Positions 30,245-45,110 of a stretch of 64,000 bases of DNA are shown here, piece after piece. Each line of letters begins with the position of its first letter. Position 1 is the stretch's first letter. Source of the DNA: Pterobdella sp. o SKG-2022 (Eukaryota; Annelida; Clitellata; Hirudinida; Piscicolidae); assembly GCA_964035795.1 (NCBI GenBank), contig OZ038320.1:32634097-32698096 (forward strand). Direction: 5' to 3'. Made by a program: the position numbers and the translations under genes. Under the pieces are notes generated by a model. It did not search any database. It worked only from the letters and a program-made list of their open reading frames with translations, and was not told the origin of the DNA.

Positions 30245-33200
30245 TCATCCCACCTTACCCACCTCATGGTTGATGGGGCATGACTTGAGAAGACCTGCCG
30301 AACCAACAGATGGGGGTAGTGTGGGAGAAAGTTTCAGCTTTAATGGTGATGATAATGATGATAGGGGATAGAAAGAAGGAAGGTTGAATGAAGGAATCAA
30401 AGGATTGACTGACGGGATGAGTGATGGGTGGAAGAAGGAAGGAAGAGGATAAAATGGTGGCTGGTGAGTGGATAATTTTTGAAATGGATTGGAATCAGAA
30501 AGAGATAAAAAAGAGTTTAAATAGCTAGCTGATAGGACATCCGATGGCGGAGGGATGGGCGGGTAGATAGGTGGGGAGAACTTTTTAGTCGACAGATCTA
30601 GAGGGTAGTTGTTAGTGTTGATGTTGTTGATTTCAATATCGGTCTCATCCATACCATCAACATCTATAAACTCTTCTGTCTGTTGTTGGTTTTGTTGTTG
30701 GTGGTAAAAGTACGATGACAAAAATGGGTTGCATAAAAGTGAATTCAACAAGAGTGCAGATGACTCTAAATAAGTGTTCAAATTTGAAATATAATCCTCA
30801 TTATTGTCCTCTCTCTTCTCCCTCAGTATCTTGTTCTCAAATATGTTCTCATAGTTGAACTTCATGTACATCGCGTCGTTTTTTGTTGTATTTTTTCTGT
30901 CGCCAGATGGCAGAAAAGTATTGTTTGCATTCAAAATATTTTTTGTAAAATTTTCGTATAAGTTTTTAATGTTATGATCCTTATGTTCGGAATAGTCGTG
31001 CCTGCTATTGTTATCGTTATTATTTGTTTGATTGCTCTTAAGCCTCCATCTCAAGAACTCGCTATAATTTTTGCAATTTATTGCATCCACATTCTCATAA
31101 TTAATTTTGCTGTTTTTATTACTATTATTATGATTATGTTTTTTATCAAACTCAACAAAACCGGATTCACCAAACAAACTAGAATGATTTTTTTCTGCGC
31201 TATCTTCTTCTATACATGATCTTTTGTCTTCTGGTTCCGGTGTATCTAAATCTATCACTTCCGTTCCTGGCGATAATACGTACCTTGTGCATTTGTGTGT
31301 TCGCTTAGATCCTCTTGTTCTCATCCCCACTCTCATATTATCATCATCATCGTGGTTCTTATCATTATTAACTTCTTTATTATTGTTGTTATTGTTATTT
31401 TTATTTTCAAAATGGATATTATTACTAGCGGTACTCTTGTCTTTATCAATTTTATTGCAAATGATGGGGCTGGTATTGACACCATTAGCACTAGTAATAA
31501 TAGCCTTATTATTTTCAGTTAAGTTTGTTTGCTTTTTCGCTGATTCTCGATCAATATCATCATCAATATTCTTATCAGCTTCACCATTATCTTTATCAAC
31601 ATCATCATTATCTTTATCAACATCACCATTATCTTTATCAACATCACCATTATCTTTATCAACATCATCATTATCTTTATCAACATCATCATTATCCTTA
31701 GGAGAAATAGAAGCCTTCTTTTCCACTGAATCATGCTGGTGAATATGTTGTTTAGTGGAGGTTTTAAAAGATGGTATGGGTGTGTTATTTGTGTCTGTGG
31801 TTGTGGTAGAGTTTGGGTTGTGTTTGATTTTGAAGTGGTAGTTGAAGAAAGGGTAGTTGATGTTGGGGTTGGAGAGGGAAGGTGTGTTGGTGTAAGGGTA
31901 CGACTTGACTTTTGAGTTTGATGTGTGGAAATGAGTTTCACTATAGGTGGTTTGGTTCTTTTTACATTTTTGATAAGTGTCGTTTGTCGGAAGAATTTTA
32001 GAAAAACTTTTATTATTCGTCTTATTATTGTTGTTTTTATTGAAGTATGTATTAACATCATTGCAATGTTCAACTTTGATAATTTTAGCATCACCACTGT
32101 CATATCCATCACTATTGCCACAAGGGGGCGATCCAGCACCGACGCGGAGGTCCAGGGATCGATTTTTGGAAACGCATTTGGATGTTGATACTTCAGCTGC
32201 AAGGTCGTTGGTTACTTCTAAATTGTTTTCAACCATGTTTTCTGATACTTCAAAACTTTTGTGCCTTCTGACTGGGTTGAGGGGGGGGATTTTGGCAGGA
32301 TTTCCAAGAGTGATTTGTGTCTCAAAATAATTTTCATTTGCTGATGGATCGTTTTCATTTGAAGGTTTTACATTTGTTGTTTTCGTTGTTGAATCAATAA
32401 CGCGAGTAGGTGGATCATCACTTTTATTATTGTGATTTTTGTTGTTATTGTTGTTCTTATTTATGACGTCGTTGTTTTCTGAAGAAATGAAAGTAGTTTT
32501 CCTATTTTTTGTTTCTTTCTTTTCTTGTTCTACGAATAATTTATCACCATTTTCATTACTTTTATTTTTTTTATCTTCCTTGTTTATTTTATTATTTATA
32601 TTATGAAGATCATTATCATGACCGAACTGTCGTTGGCTATTTGAATTGTTTATGTCAGATCCATTAACATTATGCTTTTTATTTTTATTATTATTATTGT
32701 TTTTATTTTCATTATTTAGACTTTCCTTCAGATTAATATTGATATCCAGGATATTTTTTTTCTCATAATTATTATTGATATTATTATTGTTATTATTATT
32801 ATTGATATTATTATTGATATTATTATTATTGATATTATTATTGATATTATTATTGTTATTATTATTATTGATATTATTATTGATATTATTATTATTATTG
32901 TTATTATTATTATTGATATTATTATTATTATTATTGTTATTAATGATTTCATTCCAGTTATTGGGATCATTTTTATTGTCTTCAGCAATACCATAGAAAT
33001 TGTTATTATTATTGTTATTAGTATTATTATTGTTATTACTATTATTATTGTTATTGTTATTACTATTATTATTGTTATTATTATTGTTATTATTATGTAA
33101 GCTTTGCACTCCGTTCTTTTTATGATCATTAATTTCGTTTTCGATATTGTTATTATCATTATTTTTTTTATTATTAATAAAAAAATTATCATCTTTGAAA

Positions 33201-34661
33201 GTGATGTTTATTTTATAACTATTGATGAAGTCATCGTCCTTATTATTATCATCCAAATTTTTGTTGTTGATATTATTATTAATGTTGTTGTTGTTATTAT
33301 TATTATTATTGTTTAAGTTATTTTTGTAACCATTTATTTTCTCATAACACTCGCCAAAGCTATTCATTATTGCTTTATTATTATTATTATTATTCTTATT
33401 TTTTTTATTTCGATTTTTTTTATTTGTATTACCGTTATTATTTTTATTGTTGTTGTTATTAACGATGTTGTTGTTATCATTTTTATTATTGTTGTTATTA
33501 TTAACGATGTTGTTGTTATCATTTTTATTATTTTTGTTATTATTTTTTATATTTTTATTATTTTCGTTTTCCTTATTTTTGAACTTATTTGTCTCCCAGA
33601 AACAATAATTAATATTATTATTGAGTTTGATGAAGTTATTATTATCCTCATTATTATTATTATTATTATTATTGAATTCATCTTTATTTTCTATACAAAC
33701 AGTATGGCTTGTACAATTAATAAAGTTATCATTATTTTTATTATCAGTATTATTGTTGTTATTATTATCGATATTATTGTTGTTATTATTATCAGTATTA
33801 TTGTTGTTATTATTATCGGTATTATTGTTGTTATTATTATCGGTATTATTGTTGTTATTATTATCAGTATTATTACTATTGGTAATAGTAGAGGTGTTAT
33901 TTATTTTTATTAGTTCATCGGCAGGGTAAATATTGTCGTTATTTTTATTATTACTTTCATTATTGTTGTTATCTTCATTATTATTGATATTATCTTCATT
34001 ATTATTAAAATTATTATTTAACAAGCATTTTTTGATTTCATAATTAACACACAAGCATTTCTGATAGTTATTATTACAAGCATTATAATTTATAGAATTC
34101 TGTTTACTATATACATTATCATTATGGCAAATAATGTTACGTTTGAAGTTGAAATTATTATCAAATCTATAATTTGACGCATTCATTAGATTATAATTAT
34201 TCGTGTTGTTTATGATGTTATCGTTCATTATGTTATGTAGTTTATGAGTTTTTGCGATGCTTTTTGCTTTGTAGTTGTTATTATTGTTATTTTTGTATTT
34301 ATTGTTATTTTTTTTGTTTGCTGCTTGAATTAGCATAAGCATTTTGGCATTTGCTGAGTTTGTTATTGTGTTGTTTTTTCCATCATTATCAATATTATTA
34401 TTCACTTGGTTGTTGTTGAGTAAATTACTATCCAAAAAATGTTGACTGTGTCTATAAGTACTATTATTATAAAGGTAGTAATTATTGCTAGTTATGATGC
34501 TGTTATTATTACTATTATTATTATTATTATTATTGAAGTTGATGTTTTGATTATTATCTTTCGTAGCGATTCGGTATGAAAAATTATTATTATTATTATT
34601 ATGTTTAGAAACCTCGCTTTTTTTAATGTAATTAGCATTCATCAAACTATGATTTTTATTG

Positions 34662-34693
<32 letters not shown>

Positions 34694-35197
34694 GAAGTTA
34701 TTGTTGTTGTTATTAATACCAATGTTAGTGTTTTTATTAATATGACTAGTATTTTGATTTTCAACGTTACTGCCCTCAGTTGTTATATTATTAGTGTTAT
34801 TATGGATTGTGTTATCACCATCATTTGAATACAGATAAATAAAATTTGATGGAGAATGATTGACATTGCCGAAATTATTTTTTTTATTTTTATCTTCAAT
34901 ATTATTATTCATTTTATTGTTGTTATTATTATTGTTCGTGTTATTATTATTTTCGACATCTGTGAGAGAATCGTTAGAAAAATCTTCGTAGTGAATTTTA
35001 TTATTTTTTTTTCTTTTATTGTTTTTTTTATTAACCTTATTTTTATTGTTTTTATTGTTCATTTTATCTTCTTTATCTATGTTTTTGTTATTATCATTAT
35101 TTAAATTGTCATAACTCTTAGCAGCAATTGTATAAAAACCATCATCATTGATATAATTCTTATTATTATTATTATTATTATCATTATTATTATTCAT
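30245..35197 (-). CDS. Asn-rich 1650-residue protein with PLDLS motif; putative transcriptional co-regulator
   Basis: A single uninterrupted frame of 1650 codons. About two thirds of it is Asn-rich low complexity, with many poly-Asn runs, NNNNNNTD repeats near 33.8 kb and seven VDKDNDD-type heptads at 31560-31700. Informative patches lie toward the C-terminus: TRGSKRTHKCTRYVLSPG with VIDLDTPEPE (about residue 1316, resembling a SUMO-interacting motif), RSLDLRVGAGSPP, LLLNSLL, and YPLDLSTKK (about residue 1532). PLDLS is the classic CtBP co-repressor binding motif. No zinc finger or other DNA-binding domain is visible and there is no signal peptide, so a nuclear regulator is an inference. The frame ends at 30245, but a strong donor CATGAG|GTGGGTAAGG at 30262 suggests that it may splice onward. 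I do not recognise an orthologue. Confidence 0.6.
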
Positions 35198-36779
35198 TTT
35201 CGAGTTGTTTTCCCTTATTTTTCATATATTCTTCCCTTTGAAACCCTGGCGAATAATAAATAATTTGTTTTTTTTATTTATTTTCAAAATTTTTTAAACA
35301 TATCAAGTTTGAATGCTCGGCAAAAGTAGTTGAAATAAATTCAAAGATTAATGCTAAACGGAAAAGGCAAGATGGGTGGAATGAGAAAAAAAGAGAAATT
35401 ATTTTCTTTATAAATTTGAATATATGAATAAAAATTTTTCCAAGAAACATTTTACATTGTGAATTGGGAAGTTTCCATTCCGCTTCCCTTTCAACTTTTT
35501 TTTTTGTTTTTAATTGCTTTTTTTGAGTTTTCTTTTTCGAAAAAAGTTTCTAATGTTGAAATTTTTGATTTTTTTAAAACTAAAATAAACAGTAAACGAT
35601 AATTTTAAATAAAAATTCACAAATTTCCTTCTACGCTCATTCGATTAAAAAGAATATGTGATGACAAAAAGTTATGATGATGGGAATGAAGGTGATTATG
35701 TTGACGATGATGAAGAGAAGTATGAAAAAAAAAAGAAAAACAGAAAAGATTAAAAAGTGAAAAAATATAAAAAATTGCAAAAAAAAAAATTAAAAAAAAG
35801 TGGAGAGAGGAAAAAGAAAAAATGAGAGAAAAGATAAAAAAGAAAAAAAAATAAATGGAGAAAAAAGAACAAAAAAGAGGAAGAAGAAAAAGAGGAAACT
35901 GATGGGTGCATGTAATGATGATTGAATAGGTTATGATAAGGTGATTTCTAATTATTTTTATTCATTTTTATATTTTTCCGTTGAAATTATAATTAAATTA
36001 AACAAATTCTTCATGAAATAAAATATTTTTTCCAAAATATTCATAATTAATCTAAGTTTCCATTGTTTCTTTTTATTATTGTTTCATTATTCTTGTTGGC
36101 ATGACTCTCATCATCCTTTTATTCGTTTTTTTTATTATTATTCAATTGTTTTTATAATTTTTCATCTTTTTTCTCGTATTTTTTTTGTTTCTATTCTTTT
36201 TAGTGTTGTTTTGTTGCTGATGGCTTTCATATACTTTTATTCTTCTTTCCATATTTCTCATATTATTTTTTTATTGTGGAAATTTTGTTTTTTTCAAAAA
36301 TCAAAACTTTTCCAGATTTAATTGATAATCATAAAACTAATTCAACTTCATTTTCTATAAATTAAAATAACTTTTTTAGTTTTTTTATGAAAAAATTTTT
36401 TCAACTGTATTTCTTAAATATATTTTTTTTCATTATTGTTTTTATTTTATTTTTTTATTACTGTTTTCATTTTTTTATTATTTTTCCTTCCTACTATTAA
36501 TCTTCTTTATCTGTTAGGCTTTTTTTGTTATTTTTCTTCCTTCTCTTCTTTCTATCTTTATTTTTTATTTTTTTGTTTTCTTTTTTTGTTCATATCTATA
36601 AAAAAAATTTCTTTCGAAAATTTTTTCATTCGTGTTATATATTTACATTATTTACTTTTATTTTTCTATGGTATATTTATTATCCTTTTTACTCATCCAT
36701 CTGTCCATCCTTTCAGTACATTTTTCATTTTTTATTTCAGCCAGTTATTCATTTATTCATCCTTCCTTCCTTTTTCTAT

Positions 36780-36780
<1 letters not shown>
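35198..36780. other. AT-rich DNA without a recognisable gene
   Basis: Upstream of the 1650-codon frame I see no promoter motif. The sequence is A/T-rich, with A/G-rich DNA at 35660-35900 and T-rich DNA after 36060. No conserved exon was found. Confidence 0.5.
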
Positions 36781-37020
<240 letters not shown>

Positions 37021-38279
37021 ACCATTTTATAGATAATCCATCTAGTTACCCATTATGGGTTAATTCATCCGTCTGTCCATCTGTCCATCCTATATTTTAT
37101 GTTTCTTTATCTTCTCATATTGTCTTTGAGCCATCTAGCCACCTTCATTCCTTTACCTTCAGTCTAATTTTATCCACCAATCCATCCATCCAATCATTCA
37201 AAGACTCATCCATTAATCTAATTACGCTTTCTTTTCTTCATATATTTCATCTAGCTATTTCATTTTATATAGTTTGTTGAACTTCTTTATAATTTACATT
37301 TAGATATTAGCCAATTCTACGTATACTCATCAATTCACCTTCCAATATTTTTTCCACTTATTCATCCATCACATCTTGTTTATTTATCTCCCTATCCATC
37401 CACCACTTCATCCATCATAATTCATCCTATCTTTTTCTCTCGTTTTTATTATAATTCTTCATTTATACCACTCGCATGCTTGTTTTTACCACTTATTTAT
37501 TAATTTATCTATTCTTCCATCTTTTCATGTTTCTTTTCCTCTATCAATTCATTTTTCACTTCTTTTGATTTTACCCATCAGTCTATCCGCGACTTTCTCA
37601 TCCATTTCTCTCTTCACCTCGTAATCTTTCCACCCATCTCTATTCGTTCATTTAACTGTCTTTTGACTTATCCATCTATTTATCCATTTACCTATCTATC
37701 TCAATTCCTAAATTTCTTTCATCCGTCACTTTTTTTTGTTTATTTTGTTTTTATTCAAAGTTTTTCATTATTTTCAGCAAAAAAGATTTTTTTCGCCCAT
37801 CCATTCTTTATCCCTTTCATCATTCATTCATCTAATCATTGAGAATCTACTCATCCAAATAAAAAAGGATTTGCACACATCCATTCATCTCCCATCAATT
37901 CATCCACTTACACATCTATCTTTCATCCATCTATTCATTTACCAAACTTCCATCTATCTCTTTCACCACCGATCTATTTCTTTTCTGTACCACTATCTTT
38001 TATCCATCCATCCGTTTATATGAAAATTTTTTTATACCGTTTATCTTCCCAACCACCCATACATCCATCCATTTATACAACTATTAATCAATACACTCAT
38101 CCTAGAAAATAAACAGCTTTTTCCCATCCATCCATTTAACTGTCCATTTACCTAGCTATGTATCCACACATGCATCTATTAATCTTAAATCCATCGATCC
38201 CTCTCACACCAATCTATCTCAAATTCACCAATCTATCACTTTCCATTCTTCCATCTCACTCACATCCATCTCTCATCCA
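37021..38279. other. Degenerate CCAT/TTCA-rich DNA
   Basis: Pyrimidine-rich sequence made of loose ATCC, ATCT and TTCA motifs, apparently decayed tandem repeats. No exon is supported. Confidence 0.5.
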
Positions 38280-38705
<426 letters not shown>

Positions 38706-40401
38706 ATCTATCTCGAATTCGTCCTTCTATCTCGCATTCACACACTCATTTTTGATCCAGTTTGTTACATCCATTTCTCCATCTCTTTCACGTTCATTCA
38801 ACTTTTTATTACACGTCCATCAATCTCACATCTATCCATTCCTCATCCACCCATTTCACATTCATCGATCTCACATCCCTTTATCTCTGGTCCGTCCATC
38901 CCACATTTCTCCATCTCTCATACATCCCTTTCTATTCAATTCACCTTCATCCATCGTCATTCATCGATCTCTCACACATCCATCTTACGTTCATTTATCA
39001 TCTTTCATCCCCCCTCTTTCAAGCAGGCATCTTACATTCTTCCATCTCACATCCATCCATCTCATATCCATCTACACAAGACATAAAATTCAACTTTTTA
39101 TTATTATTATTGTTATATTGTATTGATTTTTTATTAATCACTTTATTATAAACATCATCTACATTCTTTGTATAAGTTATTTATATTATTTCTAATATTA
39201 TAAATAACTTCGTTTTTATTCTAAATTATTTAGACTTTTTCTAATTTTTCATATTTTTCACAAAATAGATCATTTAATTACTTTCGAAATTCTACCACTC
39301 AGTATATTATTTTAATATATTAATAATATTCCCATATTTTTCAATTAATATAATATTATCATCATTAGTAGTAGTAGTAGTAGTAGAAGTGATACTAGTA
39401 TTTTTCATTGTTTTTGTCATTAATTCTATTATTCTTGTAATTCTTGTTTCATTTTCTCCCCATCCATCCATCCGAAATTCTAATCACTCACTCTAACATT
39501 TATCTCACTAATTATTATTATTATTATTATTATTTATTCAATTAAATTTTTTTTCATGTGTAATAATGATATTATTTTGAATGGTATTTATTAGTACTAT
39601 GAGTATCTGGAGCTCTATTATCATTTTTTTATTTTTACTTAAGCCTTGGTTATTTTGTTTTTGTTGAACAATGCTAACAAAGTGTTATTGTTGTTATGAC
39701 GATTATTGTGTTTATGTTCCAAGTTTTTTTTCATGATTATTTCTTTTAGTCTTATTTTATGCTTATTTTTTAATAAAAATAATAAAAATAATATTGATAG
39801 CGATATTTTTGATAACTAACTTTTGAAGTTTTTTCTATTTTATTTCTTTAATTTTTAAATTTATTTTTCGAAATTATATTTACCCATGGTTCCTCCAATA
39901 AAAAAATATTTTTTAAAATTTCAAATATCATTCTTTCATCCAATCCATCCATCTATCCGCCCATTCATTACATCGTTCATCCTTACATTTATCCATCAAT
40001 CTATCTTTCTATCCATTTATCCCTCTATCTATTTTTCTATCTCCTTTTCCCTTTATTCATTCTCAATTCATTCATCCATCAAACTTGATCAATGAATATT
40101 TGTTCATATTTGCGAATTTTTTATTAAATACTGAATAAAAAATTGTTATTATATTTTTCTCAGATAAAAATTTTCTTTTTCAGTTTAATCCATCCTTTCA
40201 TCCCTATTTCTCCACCTAACTATTCAATCTCCTATTCATTCATCTAACCATCTATCAACCAATCTATCCAGTAATTTTCATTTTACCATTTATTTAGCTA
40301 CCTTTGCATACATGAATCCATCCATCTATCCATTCATCCAACTACCCATCAATCAATCCATCTATTCATTCAACTATCCATCGACCCATCCAACTACGCA
40401 T
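38706..40401. other. Degenerate CATC-rich and AT-rich DNA
   Basis: Loose CATCC/TCAT repeats up to about 39080, then plain A/T-rich sequence with short ATT and AGT runs. No gene was found. Confidence 0.5.
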
Positions 40402-41120
40402 TAACCAATCCATCCATTCATTCAACTATCCGTCAACCAATCCATCCACTCATTCAACAATCCATCCACCCATCCAATTACCCATCAACCAATCCATCCA
40501 TTCATTCAACTATCCGTCAACCAATCCATCCACTCATTCAACTATCCATCCACCCATCCAATTACCCATCAACCAATCCATCCATTCATTCAACTATCCG
40601 TCAACCAATCCATCCACTCATTCAACTATCCATCCACCCATCCAATTACCCATCAACCAATCCATCCATTCATTCAACTATCCGTCAACCAATCCATCCA
40701 CTCATTCAACTATCCATCCACCCATCCAATTACCCATCAACCAATCCATCCATTCATTCAACTATCCGTCAACCAATCCATCCACTCATTCAACTATCCA
40801 TCCACCCATCCAATTACCCATCAACCAATCTATCCATTCATTCAACTATCCATCCATCCATCCATCCACTCATTCAACTATCCATCCACCCATCCAATTA
40901 CCCATCAACCAATCCATCCATTCATTCAACTATCCATCCATCCATCCATCCACTCATTCAACTATCCATCCACCCATCCAATTACCCATCAACCAATCCA
41001 TCCATTCATTCAACTATCCATCCATCCATCCATCCACTCATTCAACTATCCATCCACCCATCCAATTACCCATCAACCAATCCATCCATTCATTCAACTA
41101 TCCATCCATCCATCCATCCA
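40402..41120 (+). repeat. 84-bp minisatellite built from CCAT sub-repeats
   Basis: About eight and a half copies of an 84-bp higher-order unit (begins caaccaatccatccattcat, ends ccatccaattacccat). Later copies (from about 40850) share a variant with a longer CCAT run, so the array has grown by recent local duplication. Confidence 0.9.
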
Positions 41121-41245
41121 TGCATCATTCTTCTTTTTGTTAATTGTTTTTGAAAGTTTTTTTTCGGCAAATTGATTTTTATGTCTTTTTTTATTATTAT
41201 CAAGTTATTTTCACTACTATTATTTCTATTCTGATGACATTATTT

Positions 41246-41288
<43 letters not shown>

Positions 41289-42046
41289 CATTTATATTAA
41301 TGTGTAATGAAAAATATATGATATATTTTCACAAATACTTGGATACTATTTTTTAAAATTGTTTATATTTAAAAAAAAGAACAAATCAAGATATTAAAAT
41401 AAACAAATAAAAATAAATAAATAAAATTGAATAATTGAGGAGGTTTGCATGATGGATGGATGAGTAAAAACAACAATAATAATATCATGTTTGAAACAAT
41501 GATATTAGCAAAATAACAAAAAAAAAAGAATGAGAAGAGTGGAATAAAAAGCATGGAAACAGTGATACGAATAACAAAAGAATGGAAAAACGAAAAAACA
41601 ATATAAATTCAAATATGAATAAAAAACTAACGAGAATAATAATAGAGGGTGATTTATAGAAGTATAAAAAAATAATGCAAATAGAAAACTATTCTTGTTT
41701 TTATAATAATAATAATATGGTTTTGTTTGATAAACGTTATTACTATTATTTTAATTTGAATTTATTATTATTACTATTATTATTTTAATTTGAATTTATT
41801 ATTATTACTATTATTATTTTTTTGAATTTATTATTATTACTATTATTATTTTTTTGAATTTATTATTATTACTATTATTATTTTTTTGGTTTATTATTAT
41901 TACTATCATTATTTTTTTGAATTTATTATTATTACTATTATTATTCTTTTGGTTTATTATTATTACTGCTATTGTTCTGTTATTACTACTATTATTATTG
42001 TTATTACTGCTCCCAAAACTACACCACATTAAATAATATGAGTTTG

Positions 42047-42110
<64 letters not shown>

Positions 42111-42900
42111 CTTATTTCCATTTTCTTTCCATTTTTTGATCTTATTATTTCATTTTTTGAAATTATCTTTTATTCTATTTTTTGCTACTTTAGATTTTCT
42201 TTTGATCATGTTTTTGAAAAAAAATTCAATTTTGTGAAATTAGTTTCAACTTTTTTGAGTTTTTTGATTGTTAATAAAATAATTTTTGAGTACATTCATA
42301 AAATCGTTTTTAAATTATAATTATTATTATAGTATTAGCCTCTCGTTTAGGAAAATTATTTTGAACAGTATACTAAGTTATATGGAAGCTTGAAAAAAGT
42401 TCTTATAGCACTAAAAATATTTTTAGAACTAAATTGGTTTTTTTTTAATTTCGATGAAAAACCTTTAAGAATGATTTTAAAATGTGAAAAATAGCGCCAA
42501 TTTGAACTCATTCATTGAAAAAATGTTGAATATATTATTATAAATTTCAGAAAATAATATCAACAATAAAGATAAAACAACAAAAATAAAGTTAAAATAA
42601 AAAAAATTAATATCAGAAATAATAATATAGTGATAGTAGTAGTCGCAGGAATTCGCGGAGGAAACGAGATTTTGGCCGTAGTAATGATCTTATTATTTTT
42701 ATTATTATCTTATTTTTATTTTTTTTTTCGATATTTTTTTATCCAATTTTTTCAGAATTAATTATTTTTATTTCCTTCCTGAAAGTTTATTAATTTTTTT
42801 TGTTTTTTTTATATATTATTTTTTTTCTGTATTTATGTTCAACTTTTTTCAAAAATTAAAAACATTCTGCTTTCTTACTTGTCGGCATGCTAAAACAGTT
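41121..42900. repeat. ATT-rich arrays and AT-rich DNA
   Basis: ATT runs at 41245-41290 and 42048-42110, and a roughly 33-bp unit of ATT runs joined by TTTTTTGAATTT at 41740-42000. The rest is A/T-rich. No exon is supported. Confidence 0.7.
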
Positions 42901-43458
42901 TTTCTTTGTATTTATGTGTATCTGTGTGTTTGTTTCTTCTTATGTTTGTGTTCCCATGAATGTTATTTTTGTGTGACGATGACAGTGTATGTTTTTTTGG
43001 TTTTTTGTGCTTTTTATATCTTTATCGGGGATAGTAGTATCTGGGTCTAATAGTGTATGTATGTATGTTTGTATATATCTCTAAGTAACGGTGTTTGCGT
43101 TAGTTATATCTGCATTTATATGCATGGGTGTGTCTATGTCAGTTTGAGTGTGTGTCTGTTTGTAGATATGTTTGTGTATGTGAAAAGAACTACGCATGTG
43201 GGCGATAGTGTGTTTGGGTAATGTGGTTTAATGTGTTATCTATGTAAACTTGTTCTATGTTTATTATTATTTGTCTCTGTATATGTCTTTCGGTTTGTTT
43301 GAATGTGTGTGTTTTGATGGTTTTAAATGTGTGGTCTGTTGTATATTATCGAGTTTTTCACGATTTAGTTGTTTTATTTGTTTTATGATTCTTATGTTTG
43401 GAATGGAGGGTATGTATTTGTTTATTCATGTAGACATATTGACAAAAATTTTCAATTC

Positions 43459-43537
<79 letters not shown>

Positions 43538-43703
43538 GTGAAAATGCTGCAATTTTTTGTCCCTGTTTCTCTAAAGGTTGGTTTTTTAAGTGTATTTGTG
43601 TGTTAGCTAGAAGCACATTCAAGTCTAAATTTAGCTGTTCATTTGTATATGTATATATTTGTATGTTTGTATATAATTATGTATTTGCCCTATAATTTTT
43701 GTG

Positions 43704-43753
<50 letters not shown>

Positions 43754-43780
43754 TGTTTGATAATTATGTAAAGGTCATAC

Positions 43781-43847
<67 letters not shown>

Positions 43848-45110
43848 TGTGTGTCTGTGTGTTTATGTATGTGAGTGTGTGTGCGGTTATGTTTGTTTGG
43901 CTACCTTTTATTTATGATGTTTTATTGTTATGTAAGTGATTGTTTGTGTTGATATATGATCAGAATAGTTTATTATTCTTAAATTTCCCTCATTTATATT
44001 ATTCCATTTTCATTAATTTGATGTTTATATAATTATTATTATCTAGTATTTCATTTATTTTTATTTACTTTTTGGTATTATTGTTGTTATTATTGTTTTT
44101 ATGATATGAATGTTTTATATACAAGCAGTGTGCTGGTGTGTTTGTAAGTTTGTGTGTTCGTGTGTGTTAGATTTTTTAATATCAAAATAATAACGGTAGT
44201 GAGAACAATTTGTATTATTTTTTTTTTCAACTTATTTTATTGATATTATTGTTTTTTTATTATAGTTGTATTATGAATAATAAATTTTTATTATTATTTT
44301 GAATAACAATTTTTATTCAATTATTTTTACTTGAAAGTTATGTGTAATTGTGCGTCTATGTTTGTTCGCTTGTATGTGTAGATCTATCTCTCTATTTTCG
44401 TCTGTGTATGTGTGAATGTGTTTGTGCTTATGGTATATATGTTATCTTGTGTGTGTTCGCTTAATGATCTTATTAATTTTTTTCATATTATTGTTTCCAA
44501 TCAATTTTATTGTTATTGTTTTTATTCATATTTTGATTATTCATATTATTATTATTGATGGCGTCATTATCATCATCAACATCATTATTCTTATTTTTAT
44601 TGTTTTTATTTTGATTATTTTTATTTTGATTATTTTTATTTACTTTGTTTTTTAAATTATTTTCAATATTATGGCAATAACTAAAAATACTTCCAATAAT
44701 ATTATTTTCATTATTATTGTTTTTATTTTTCATTGTGTGCATGAGTGGATGTGTGTACGTGAAACTGTGTGCATTTGTAAATTTGTGTGTGATTGTTGGT
44801 GTTCTTTGTGTGTGGAGATTAGACATGTGTGTGTGCTTGTTGGTTTCTTCCTGTGTGTTGGAGTGTTTGTGTGTGAGCTTCTTCAATTTGTGTGTATGTG
44901 TGTGTGTGTTTGTGTGTATGTGTGTGTGTGTGTGTGTATGTGTGTGTGTGTTTGTGTGTATGTGTGTGTGTGTTTGTGTGTATGTGTGTGTGTTTATTTC
45001 TGTTTCAATCATTTCCAGCTTAGCTTTTAATATACTAAAAAAATATTTTTACGTTTGTATGTATGTACGTTTTTTTATATGTATATGAGTACGGATGTCT
45101 TCTCGCAAAC
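42900..45110 (+). repeat. GT-rich domain with several (GT)n arrays
   Basis: Near-pure GT tracts at 43462-43530, 43705-43747, 43782-43855 and 44888-45000, set in a degenerate TGTGTATG-rich background. The short frames are Val/Cys or His/Thr repeat translations. Confidence 0.9.
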
